Part shown: one piece after another, positions 1-5,184 of the stretch
How positions within the stretch are numbered: position 1 is the first letter of the stretch
Layout: each line of letters begins with the position of its first letter
NCBI GenBank assembly: GCA_002298665.1
Contig: DBKW01000026.1
Location: 1-5,184, forward strand
Direction: 5' to 3'
DNA from: Verrucomicrobia bacterium UBA740
Lineage (GTDB): Bacteria > Verrucomicrobiota > Kiritimatiellia > RFP12 > UBA1067
Length of the DNA: 5,184 nucleotides
Notes under the pieces: generated by a model
What the model was told of the DNA's origin: nothing
The model's database searches: none
The model's input: the letters and a program-made list of their open reading frames with translations, nothing else
Program-made: the position numbers and the translations under genes

Positions 1-17
1 CCGCATGAGGTCCAAAA

Positions 18-93
18 ACATGCGCATGTTAGACCCCCTCACATGCGCATGTTAGCCCCCCTCACATGCGCATGTTCCACCCCGTCACATGCG
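18..93. repeat. Tandem array, 23-base period, palindromic core ACATGCGCATGT
   Basis: The perfect 12-base palindrome ACATGCGCATGT occurs at 18-29, 41-52 and 64-75, exactly 23 bases apart each time. A fourth copy starts in register at 87 but keeps only ACATGCG before diverging into a G run. Each core is followed by T and then a C-rich spacer (C runs at 34-38, 56-61 and 80-83) ending in TC. Units 1 and 2 differ at one spacer base; unit 3 differs at a few. A degraded half unit (GCATG at 3-7) suggests that the array continues to the left. The array lies upstream of proS with no gene in it. A palindromic core repeated about every two helical turns would suit a homodimeric DNA-binding protein, but an extragenic palindromic repeat family is equally possible. 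The function is unknown. Confidence 0.85.
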
Positions 94-128
94 GGGGGTG
101 TCGGCGGAGGCTTCCGCAGGGTAAAATT

Positions 129-152
129 CCCCTCCTGCCCCGCCCCCGCCCC
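129..152 (-). other. G-quadruplex motif on the minus strand
   Basis: The plus strand has four C runs, at 129-132, 138-141, 143-147 and 149-152, separated by 5, 1 and 1 bases. Read on the minus strand this gives G4-N1-G5-N1-G4-N5-G4, which satisfies the usual intramolecular quadruplex pattern with short loops. It lies about 110 bases upstream of the proposed proS -10 element, in gene-free DNA. The pattern is seen directly. Folding in the cell, or any effect on transcription or replication, is inference; the tract may only reflect local base skew. Confidence 0.55.
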
Positions 153-182
153 GTCTCTTGCCTCACACACGACCGGACTCCT

Positions 183-201
183 GTCCCGGGCGACCGGGGA
201 C
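183..201 (+). other. Short GC-rich hairpin with GCGA loop
   Basis: GTCCCGG (183-189) can pair with CC plus GGGAC (194-195 and 197-201), leaving G196 bulged and a GCGA loop (190-193), which matches the GNRA tetraloop pattern. The stem is 7 base pairs. It is followed by an A/T-rich TATATAGAGG rather than a T run, so it is not a standard intrinsic terminator. It lies upstream of the proposed proS promoter and would only be transcribed from a promoter further left. It could be the end of an upstream transcript or chance pairing in GC-rich DNA. I see no gene and no recognisable T-box or riboswitch elements between 94 and 261. Confidence 0.3.
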
Positions 202-262
202 TATATAGAGGAGTGCGGGAGACGCGGAGAGCGCTTAGGGGGTGGCGCGAGGACGCGAAGTA

Positions 263-271
263 TGGTATAAT
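263..271 (+). promoter_or_regulatory. Extended -10 promoter element for proS
   Basis: TGGTATAAT matches the sigma-70 extended -10 consensus TGnTATAAT at every defined position, with TATAAT at 266-271. No good -35 hexamer is found 16-18 bases upstream, which is acceptable for an extended -10 promoter. A start about 7 bases downstream of the hexamer would fall near 278-279, only 3-4 bases before the proS ATG. The mRNA would then be nearly leaderless, and the AGGAGG at 272-277 would lie mostly or wholly outside it. The same 12 bases, ATGGTATAATAG, precede gyrA, which argues against chance. Confidence 0.65.
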
Positions 272-277
272 AGGAGG
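272..277 (+). promoter_or_regulatory. Shine-Dalgarno sequence of proS
   Basis: AGGAGG is a perfect anti-16S match and ends 4 bases before the ATG at 282, a slightly short spacing. It supports 282 as the start rather than the in-frame ATG at 66. It abuts the -10 hexamer, so it would work only on transcripts that begin further upstream than the -10 element just before it predicts. Confidence 0.6.
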
Positions 278-281
278 CAAT

Positions 282-1991
282 ATGAAGTGGACAAAGTCTT
301 TGATTCAAACGCTGCGGGACAATCCGCAGGATGCCGAAATCGATTCGCACAAGCTGCTCGTGCGCGCCGGGCTCGTGCGTAAGCTCGCCGGCGGGCTTTA
401 CACCTATCTGCCGCTCGGGCAGCGGGCGCTCGCGAAAGTGGCGCGGATCATCCGCGAGGAGATGGACAAGGCCGGCGCGCTCGAGATCACGATGCCGATT
501 CTCCAGCCCGCCGAGCTCTGGAAGCAGTCCGGCCGCTGGGAGGCGATGGGCCCGGGCATGTTCCGCCTCGAGGACCGTGCGAAACACGCCTACGCGCTGA
601 GTCCGACGGCCGAGGAAGTCGCGACGGATCTGATCAAGGGGCTCGTCAATTCCTACCGCCAGCTGCCGGTCACCGTCTACCAGCTGCAGTGGAAGTTCCG
701 CGACGAGATCCGTCCGCGCTTCGGGTTGATGCGTTCGAAGGAATTCATGATGAAGGACGCCTATTCCTTCGACGTCTCGATGGAGGCGGCGGACGAGAGC
801 TACCGCAAGATGTACGAGGCGTATACGCGCATTTTCGCGCGCTGCGGGCTGAAGGCGTATCCCGTGCAGGCGGATACCGGCGACATCGGCGGCAAGTCGT
901 CCCATGAATTCCACGTGCTGGCCGATTCGGGCGAGGACGGCATCGCGTTTTGCGACGGCTGCGGGTACGCGGCGAACCTGGAGAAGGCCGAGCGGGCGGT
1001 GCCGAAGCGGGACGACGCGCCGTGTCCGCCCTATTCCGAGGCGCCGACGCTGGCCAAGACGATTGACGAGATGGTCGATTTCTTCAAGTTGCCGGCCTCG
1101 AAGATGGTCAAGACGCTCGTCTATCTCGCGGACGGGAAGCCGGTTCTTTTCTGCGTGGCGGGCGATTGCGATCTGAACGAGGTCAAGGCGAAGCGCCTGG
1201 TGGGGGCGAAAACCTTCGAGCTGGCGGACTTCGGCACGGTCGAGCGCGTGACCGGGGCTCCGATCGGCTATGCGGGACCCGTGCAACCGAAGGAAGACGT
1301 GCCGATCTACGCCGACAAGGGCCTCGAGGGGGCGCGCGGCGTCATCGTCGGCGGCAACCGGGCGGGCGAAATCGACCTGAAGGATGTGGATCTGGCGCGG
1401 GACTGCAAGATAACCGCCTATGCGGATCTGGCGATCGTGAAGAACGGCGACATCTGCCCGAAGTGCGGCCAGCCGCTCGCGATCCGCCGCGGCATCGAGG
1501 TCGGCCACGTCTTCAAGTTGGGGACGAAGTACACGCAGGCGTTCAACGCGCAGTACAAGACGGCGGATTTGACCGAGCAGGTTATGGTCATGGGGTGCTA
1601 CGGCATCGGCGTTTCGCGCACGGTGCAGGCCATCATCGAGCAGAGCCACGACAAGGACGGCATCGTCTGGCCGGCCGCGGTGGCCCCGTACCAGGTCTGC
1701 ATCGACCTTTTGGATCCGGACCGCGCGGACGTCGCGCAGATTGCCTTCGATCTCGAGGCGGAACTGGAGGCGAAGGGCGTGGACGTTCTCGTCGACGACC
1801 GCGTGGAGCGTCCGGGCGTCAAGTTCAAGGACGCGGACCTCATCGGCTTCCCCGTGCGCATCGTCGTGGGCGCGAAGGGGCTCGAGAAGGGCGGCGTGGA
1901 AATCAAGCGCCGCGACGAGGACAAATCGGCCGTGCGCATCGTGTCGCCGGCCGAGGCTGCCGCGACGGTCGCGGATCTTCTCGCGCGCTGA
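282..1991 (+). CDS. proS: Prolyl-tRNA synthetase (bacterial type, with editing domain)
   Basis: This cytoplasmic class II synthetase charges tRNA-Pro with proline using ATP. The product has 569 residues, close to the roughly 572 of E. coli ProRS. The catalytic core shows the TxE loop SPTAEE (T109, E111), motif 2 with R140 and E142 in FRDEIRPRFG, and motif 3 in MGCYGIGVSR (437-446). Between motifs 2 and 3 lies an insertion of about 180 residues (roughly 225-405), the YbaK-like domain that removes alanine from mischarged tRNA-Pro; K277 in MVKTLV matches the editing lysine K279 of E. coli. Two CxxC pairs (C224/C227 and C392/C395) flank this insertion and could bind a metal. The anticodon-binding domain covers about 465-569 (VDDRVERPGVKFKDADLIG). 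The ATG at 282 was chosen because the family alignment starts with MKWTKSLIQTL and AGGAGG precedes it; the frame is open back to 66, but that part does not look like ProRS. A glycosyltransferase gene follows after 5 bases. Confidence 0.97.
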   Translation: MKWTKSLIQTLRDNPQDAEIDSHKLLVRAGLVRKLAGGLYTYLPLGQRALAKVARIIREEMDKAGALEITMPILQPAELWKQSGRWEAMGPGMFRLEDRAKHAYALSPTAEEVATDLIKGLVNSYRQLPVTVYQLQWKFRDEIRPRFGLMRSKEFMMKDAYSFDVSMEAADESYRKMYEAYTRIFARCGLKAYPVQADTGDIGGKSSHEFHVLADSGEDGIAFCDGCGYAANLEKAERAVPKRDDAPCPPYSEAPTLAKTIDEMVDFFKLPASKMVKTLVYLADGKPVLFCVAGDCDLNEVKAKRLVGAKTFELADFGTVERVTGAPIGYAGPVQPKEDVPIYADKGLEGARGVIVGGNRAGEIDLKDVDLARDCKITAYADLAIVKNGDICPKCGQPLAIRRGIEVGHVFKLGTKYTQAFNAQYKTADLTEQVMVMGCYGIGVSRTVQAIIEQSHDKDGIVWPAAVAPYQVCIDLLDPDRADVAQIAFDLEAELEAKGVDVLVDDRVERPGVKFKDADLIGFPVRIVVGAKGLEKGGVEIKRRDEDKSAVRIVSPAEAAATVADLLAR

Positions 1992-1996
1992 CGGGC

Positions 1997-2968
1997 ATGC
2001 GCATTGTCCACGTGCTCGCGGGCCGGCAGGCGTGGAACGGCATAGCCGTCCTGGCGAAAGGTTTCGCGCACGCGCAGGAGGCGCTCGGGCATTCCGTGCG
2101 CCTCGTGCGTTTCTCGCCGGGCGCAATCGCCGCGGCGGATCTCGTGCAGGTGCACGGCTCGTGGACCTGGCCCGTGTGGGCAGGGGTTCTTCTGGCGGTA
2201 TTGTTCCGCAAGAAGCTTATCGTCACCCCGTCCGGCTCCTACGACCCGGTGCGTCTGGCTTACCACGCCTGGAAGAAGCGCCTGGCCGCGCCGGTGGACC
2301 GCTGGTGTCTGCGCCGGGCGGACCTCGTGCAGGCGACAAGCGCCGCGGAGGCGGCCTGGATACGGGCCTTCGAGCCGCGCGTCAAGCAAATCGCCGTCGT
2401 GCCCCCGGGGCAGGATCTGCCGCCGCTTCCGTCCGCCCTGCCCGCCCCGTCCGCCACCGTCCGGGCGCAGAAGAGGCTCCTGTACCTGGGCCGGCGGCAT
2501 CCGCTCAAGGGGCTGGACATCCTGGAGGCGGCGGCGCAGGGGCTCCCGCTCGAACTCGACATCCAAAGCGCGGTCTTCGGCGCGGAGAAAGAGGCGCATT
2601 TCGCCGCGTGCGACGCGCTGTGCCTGCCGTCGCTGTCGGAGAATTTCGGGCTTGTCGTGGCGGAGGCCCTGGCGCGCGGAAAGCCCGTCGTCGTGACGGA
2701 CGCGACGCCCTGGGAGGGGGTCGAGGCGCACCGGTGCGGCTGGTGCGCAAGGGGATTCGCCGCGCCCGAAACGTCGCGGCCGGCGCGGGTGGAGTCCTTG
2801 CGGCGGGTGCTCGCGGCGTTTTGCGAAACGCCGCGGACGGCATGTGCGGCGATGGGCGCACGGGGGCGCGTCTGGATCTGCCGCGATTTCGCCTGGGCGC
2901 GCGCGGCGCGGAAACTGCTGTGCGCGCTCGCGCAAACCACTAGTCCCGAAGGCCAAAAAATGGTATAA
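1997..2968 (+). CDS. Glycosyltransferase, GT4-like (GT-B fold), compact form
   Basis: This is a probable retaining glycosyltransferase that moves a sugar from a nucleotide donor to a lipopolysaccharide, exopolysaccharide or glycolipid acceptor at the inner membrane; donor and acceptor cannot be read from the sequence. The product has 323 residues, short for the family (usually about 350-400). The N-terminal domain begins MRIVHVLAG and includes VHGSW (52-56), a hydrophobic stretch near 58-70 and VTPSGSYDP (76-84). The C-terminal domain has LGRRHPLKGLDIL (164-176), with R166/R167 and K171 at the usual phosphate-binding positions, and the E-x7-E motif E215/E223 in SENFGLVVAEAL, then TPWEGVEAHRCGW (237-249). 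Only 43 residues separate K171 from E215, against about 75 in typical members, so part of the donor-domain fold seems missing. The ATG at 1997 fits the family start; it lacks a clear Shine-Dalgarno sequence and lies 5 bases after the proS stop, suggesting translational coupling. The stop codon lies inside the gyrA -10 element. Confidence 0.88.
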   Translation: MRIVHVLAGRQAWNGIAVLAKGFAHAQEALGHSVRLVRFSPGAIAAADLVQVHGSWTWPVWAGVLLAVLFRKKLIVTPSGSYDPVRLAYHAWKKRLAAPVDRWCLRRADLVQATSAAEAAWIRAFEPRVKQIAVVPPGQDLPPLPSALPAPSATVRAQKRLLYLGRRHPLKGLDILEAAAQGLPLELDIQSAVFGAEKEAHFAACDALCLPSLSENFGLVVAEALARGKPVVVTDATPWEGVEAHRCGWCARGFAAPETSRPARVESLRRVLAAFCETPRTACAAMGARGRVWICRDFAWARAARKLLCALAQTTSPEGQKMV

Positions 2969-2969
2969 T
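2961..2969 (+). promoter_or_regulatory. Extended -10 promoter element for gyrA, overlapping the preceding stop codon
   Basis: TGGTATAAT is again a perfect extended -10 element, with TATAAT at 2964-2969. It sits within the last codons of the glycosyltransferase (Met-Val-stop, TAA at 2966-2968). No convincing -35 lies upstream. The gyrA ATG begins 8 bases after the hexamer, so a standard start point would fall at about 2976-2977, giving an essentially leaderless mRNA. The purine stretch GAAGAG before the ATG is at best a weak ribosome-binding site. The 12 bases ATGGTATAATAG (2960-2971) are identical to those before proS. Confidence 0.6.
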
Positions 2970-2977
2970 AGAAGAGT

Positions 2978-5184
2978 ATGAGCGAAGAGAACAAAGAGTC
3001 CGGTCCGGCGGGTGTTGAGGGCGTCGTGCCCCCGGTCAATTCCGAGGATATAAATATCGAAGATTCAATGGCGCGCGACTACATCGACTATTCGATGAGT
3101 GTCATCGTGGGGCGCGCGCTGCCCGACGTGCGGGACGGACTGAAGCCCGTGCACCGCCGTTCGCTTTACGGCATGTACCGGCTGAACGTGACGAGCGGCG
3201 CCAAGCACATGAAGTCCGCCCGCGTCGTCGGCGAAGTCATGGGCAAGTACCACCCGCACGGCGACTCCTCCATCTACGACACGATCGTGCGCATGGCGCA
3301 GGATTTCTCGCTCCGCATGCCGCTCGTGGACGGCCACGGCAACTTCGGCTCCATCGACGGCGACGGCGCGGCGGCCATGCGTTACACCGAGGTGCGCATG
3401 CGCAAGGCCGCGGAGGAAATGCTCGAGGATATCGAGAAGGACACGGTGGATATGGTCCCGAACTACGACGAGACCACGCGCGAGCCGTCCGTCCTGCCCG
3501 CCAAGTTGCCGAATCTTCTGCTCAACGGCTCGTCGGGCATCGCCGTGGGCATGGCGACGAACATCCCGCCCCACAACCTCGGGGAGCTGTGCGACGGCAT
3601 CGACTACTACGTCCAGCACCGGGAGACGTGCACGGTCGACGAACTCATGCAGTTCGTGAAAGGCCCCGACTTCCCCACCGGCGCGCAGATTTGCGGGTTC
3701 AACGGCATCGCGGCGATGTACAAGCATGGACGCGGACAGCTCACCGTGCGCGGAAAAGCCGCGATCGAGAAGCAGGAGAACGGGCGCGAGCGCATCGTCG
3801 TGACGGAAATCCCCTACGCCGTCAACAAGACGGAAATGATCCGCCACATGGCCGAGCTCGTGAAGGAGAAGGTCATTTCGGGCATCAGCGACATCCGCGA
3901 CGAATCGAAGGCGGATGTGCGCATCGTGATCGACGTGAAGCGCGACGCGATGGCGGAAATCGTCCTGAACAACCTCTACAAGCACACCGAGCTGCAGACG
4001 ACGTTCGGCGCGATCATGCTCGCGATCGACGGGGGGCGGCCGAAGATTTTGACGCTCAAGGACTTCTTCCGCTGCTACGTGGACCACCGGTTCGAGGTCA
4101 TCACGCGGCGGACGCGTTTCGAGCTGTCGAAGGCGGAGGCGCGCAAGCATATCCTGGACGGACTCATGCTGGCGCTCGACAATCTCGACGAAGTCGTCCG
4201 CATGATCCGCGCCGCGCGCAACCGCGACGAGGCGAAGACGGCGCTGCAGGGACGGTTCGGGTTCAGCGACCTGCAGGTCAACGCCATCCTCGACATGCGC
4301 CTCTACCAGCTGACGGGGCTCGAACGCGAGAAGCTGGCGGCGGAACTCGCCGCGCTCCTCGCGCGCATCGCCGAACTGCAGGCTATTTTGGCGGATCCCG
4401 AGAAGGTGTACGCGCTCATCCGCGAGGATTTGGCGGATATCCGCGCCAAATACTGCTCCAAGCCGGAGGCGGCGCGGCGGACGGAGATCGTGGCGGACGA
4501 GAACGAAGTGTCGATGAAGGACCTGATTCCGGACGCGCCGTGCGTGATCACGCTGTCGAACCGCGGCTACGTGAAGCGCGTGCCGCTCACGGAATACCGC
4601 GAGGCCAACCGCGGCGCCAAAGGCGTCAAGGGCGGGCAGGTGAAGGAAGAGGACTTCATCCGTCTCGTCTTCGTGGCGCAGACGCACGACTCCCTCCTTT
4701 TCTTCACGAATACGGGGCGGCTCTTCCTGAAGGACGCCTACCAGATTCCGGAAGCGCCGCGCACGAGTTTCGGGCGTCCGCTCGTGAACCTGCTGAAGCT
4801 GCAGGAAGGCGAGCAGGTGCTGAACCTGCTGCCGATCCGCTCGTTCGAGGGCGACGTCGACATCTTCTTCGCCACGCGGCTGGGCACGGTGAAAAAGACG
4901 CTGCTGGGCGATTTCAAGAACGTGAACCGCAACGGCATCCGCGCGCTGAACATCGACGAAGGCGACAGTCTCGTGGACGTGCGGCTCGTGAAGCCGACGG
5001 ACGACGTCATCATGCTGACGCGCGACGGGCGGGCCATGCGCTTCGCCGCGGCGGACGTGCGGCGCATGGGGCGGCAGGCGACGGGCGTGCGCGGCATCCG
5101 GCTCCGGGAAGGCGACGAGGTCGTCTCGCTGGACGCGGTGGACGACGGCAAGACGCTCTTCATCGCCACGGCGAACGGCTTCGG
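2978..5184 (+). CDS. gyrA: DNA gyrase subunit A, 3' end outside the window
   Basis: GyrA is the breakage-reunion subunit of the A2B2 gyrase that introduces negative supercoils using ATP. The window holds 735 full codons with no stop; full-length relatives have about 800-900. The N-terminal head shows SVIVGRALPDVRDGLKPVHRR (41-61), the quinolone region GKYHPHGDSSIYD (89-101), and the DNA-linking tyrosine Y136 after R135 in AAAMRYTE; numbering is E. coli plus 14. S97 and D101 match E. coli S83 and D87, and H120 replaces Q106. The tower is roughly 175-355 and the coiled-coil with C-gate roughly 360-490. The beta-pinwheel CTD starts near 510 (ITLSNRGYVKRVPLTEYR). The GyrA box, QRRGGKG in E. coli, reads ANRGAKG (543-549). 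Later blades (FGRPLVNLLKL, NGIRALNI, MGRQATGVRGIRL) favour GyrA over ParC. The ATG at 2978 was chosen because it follows the -10 element and gives an N-terminal length near other GyrAs; Met31 (3068) would remove conserved residues. Confidence 0.96.
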   Translation, partial: MSEENKESGPAGVEGVVPPVNSEDINIEDSMARDYIDYSMSVIVGRALPDVRDGLKPVHRRSLYGMYRLNVTSGAKHMKSARVVGEVMGKYHPHGDSSIYDTIVRMAQDFSLRMPLVDGHGNFGSIDGDGAAAMRYTEVRMRKAAEEMLEDIEKDTVDMVPNYDETTREPSVLPAKLPNLLLNGSSGIAVGMATNIPPHNLGELCDGIDYYVQHRETCTVDELMQFVKGPDFPTGAQICGFNGIAAMYKHGRGQLTVRGKAAIEKQENGRERIVVTEIPYAVNKTEMIRHMAELVKEKVISGISDIRDESKADVRIVIDVKRDAMAEIVLNNLYKHTELQTTFGAIMLAIDGGRPKILTLKDFFRCYVDHRFEVITRRTRFELSKAEARKHILDGLMLALDNLDEVVRMIRAARNRDEAKTALQGRFGFSDLQVNAILDMRLYQLTGLEREKLAAELAALLARIAELQAILADPEKVYALIREDLADIRAKYCSKPEAARRTEIVADENEVSMKDLIPDAPCVITLSNRGYVKRVPLTEYREANRGAKGVKGGQVKEEDFIRLVFVAQTHDSLLFFTNTGRLFLKDAYQIPEAPRTSFGRPLVNLLKLQEGEQVLNLLPIRSFEGDVDIFFATRLGTVKKTLLGDFKNVNRNGIRALNIDEGDSLVDVRLVKPTDDVIMLTRDGRAMRFAAADVRRMGRQATGVRGIRLREGDEVVSLDAVDDGKTLFIATANGF

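Noticed and set aside
1..93. CRISPR array
   Set aside because: The period is only 23 bases, the spacers are near-identical C-rich segments of about 11 bases, and there is no cas gene, so this is a simple tandem repeat.
202..207. TATATA as an upstream -10 for proS
   Set aside because: There is no TG extension and no reasonable -35 at 16-18 bases; it is much weaker than the element at 263-271.
43..280. Small open frames on both strands starting or ending in the palindromic repeats
   Set aside because: The starts come from the ATGCGCATG in each repeat, there are no ribosome-binding sites, and the peptides resemble nothing.
66..281. 72-codon N-terminal extension of ProRS from the ATG in the third repeat
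   Set aside because: The extra residues are Arg/Pro-rich and unlike ProRS, and the start at 282 has a Shine-Dalgarno sequence and matches the family N-terminus.
94..281. T-box or riboswitch leader for proS
   Set aside because: No T-box consensus, no specifier-loop architecture and no terminator with a T run can be seen; the best promoter lies at the very end of the region.
201..2126. 641-codon open frame on the minus strand opposite proS
   Set aside because: The translation is rich in Arg, His, Leu, Ala and Asp with no recognisable domain and mirrors the codons of proS; long antisense frames are expected opposite high-GC genes.
1741..2943. 400-codon plus-strand frame overlapping proS and the glycosyltransferase
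   Set aside because: It is an out-of-frame shadow with Arg/Ala/Gly-rich sequence; both overlapped genes have clear motifs in their own frames.
2940..2977. Intrinsic terminator between the glycosyltransferase gene and gyrA
   Set aside because: Only 9 bases separate the genes and no GC stem followed by a T run is present.
3393..3404. Palindrome TGCGCATGCGCA inside gyrA, and CATGCGCAT at the glycosyltransferase start (1996-2004), as further copies of the leader repeat
   Set aside because: Both are explained by coding for Val-Arg-Met-Arg and Met-Arg-Ile, lack the C-rich spacer and are not repeated in tandem.
3065..4687. 540-codon open frame on the minus strand opposite gyrA
   Set aside because: This is a shadow of gyrA with low-complexity composition (many HVDDV and RR runs) and no domain; gyrA on the plus strand is unambiguous.

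Overview
The window is high-GC bacterial DNA carrying three tightly packed plus-strand genes behind a gene-free left end: proS (prolyl-tRNA synthetase), a short family-4-type glycosyltransferase, and the first 735 codons of gyrA (DNA gyrase subunit A), which runs off the right edge. The source is not certain. High GC, a CxxC-bearing bacterial-type ProRS and a gyrase A of Gram-negative/PVC appearance would fit an uncultured Verrucomicrobiota/Kiritimatiellota-like lineage, but this is only an impression from the proteins.

Layout. Bases 1-281 hold no convincing gene. They contain a short tandem array with a 23-base period built on the perfect palindrome ACATGCGCATGT (18-93), a C-rich tract whose minus strand is a four-run G-quadruplex motif (129-152), a small hairpin with a GNRA-type loop (183-201), and a perfect extended -10 promoter element (263-271) followed at once by a Shine-Dalgarno sequence and the proS ATG at 282. 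The glycosyltransferase ATG lies 5 bases after the proS stop, so the two are probably co-transcribed. The glycosyltransferase stop codon lies inside a second perfect extended -10 element (2961-2969), which sits 8 bases before the gyrA ATG.

How the genes relate. ProRS serves translation and GyrA serves DNA topology; the glycosyltransferase between them probably serves envelope or exopolysaccharide assembly. No pathway link is visible, and the arrangement looks like compact housekeeping packing with one cell-surface gene added to the proS transcript. No terminator is visible between the genes, so read-through from proS into gyrA is plausible alongside gyrA's own promoter.

There is no sign of a mobile element, defence system, CRISPR array or RNA gene. 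The points most worth a second look are the palindromic 23-base array, the identical 12-base promoter sequence very close to two start codons (suggesting leaderless or nearly leaderless transcripts), the degenerate GyrA box, and the unusually compact C-terminal domain of the glycosyltransferase. I do not see a clear undescribed multi-gene system here.
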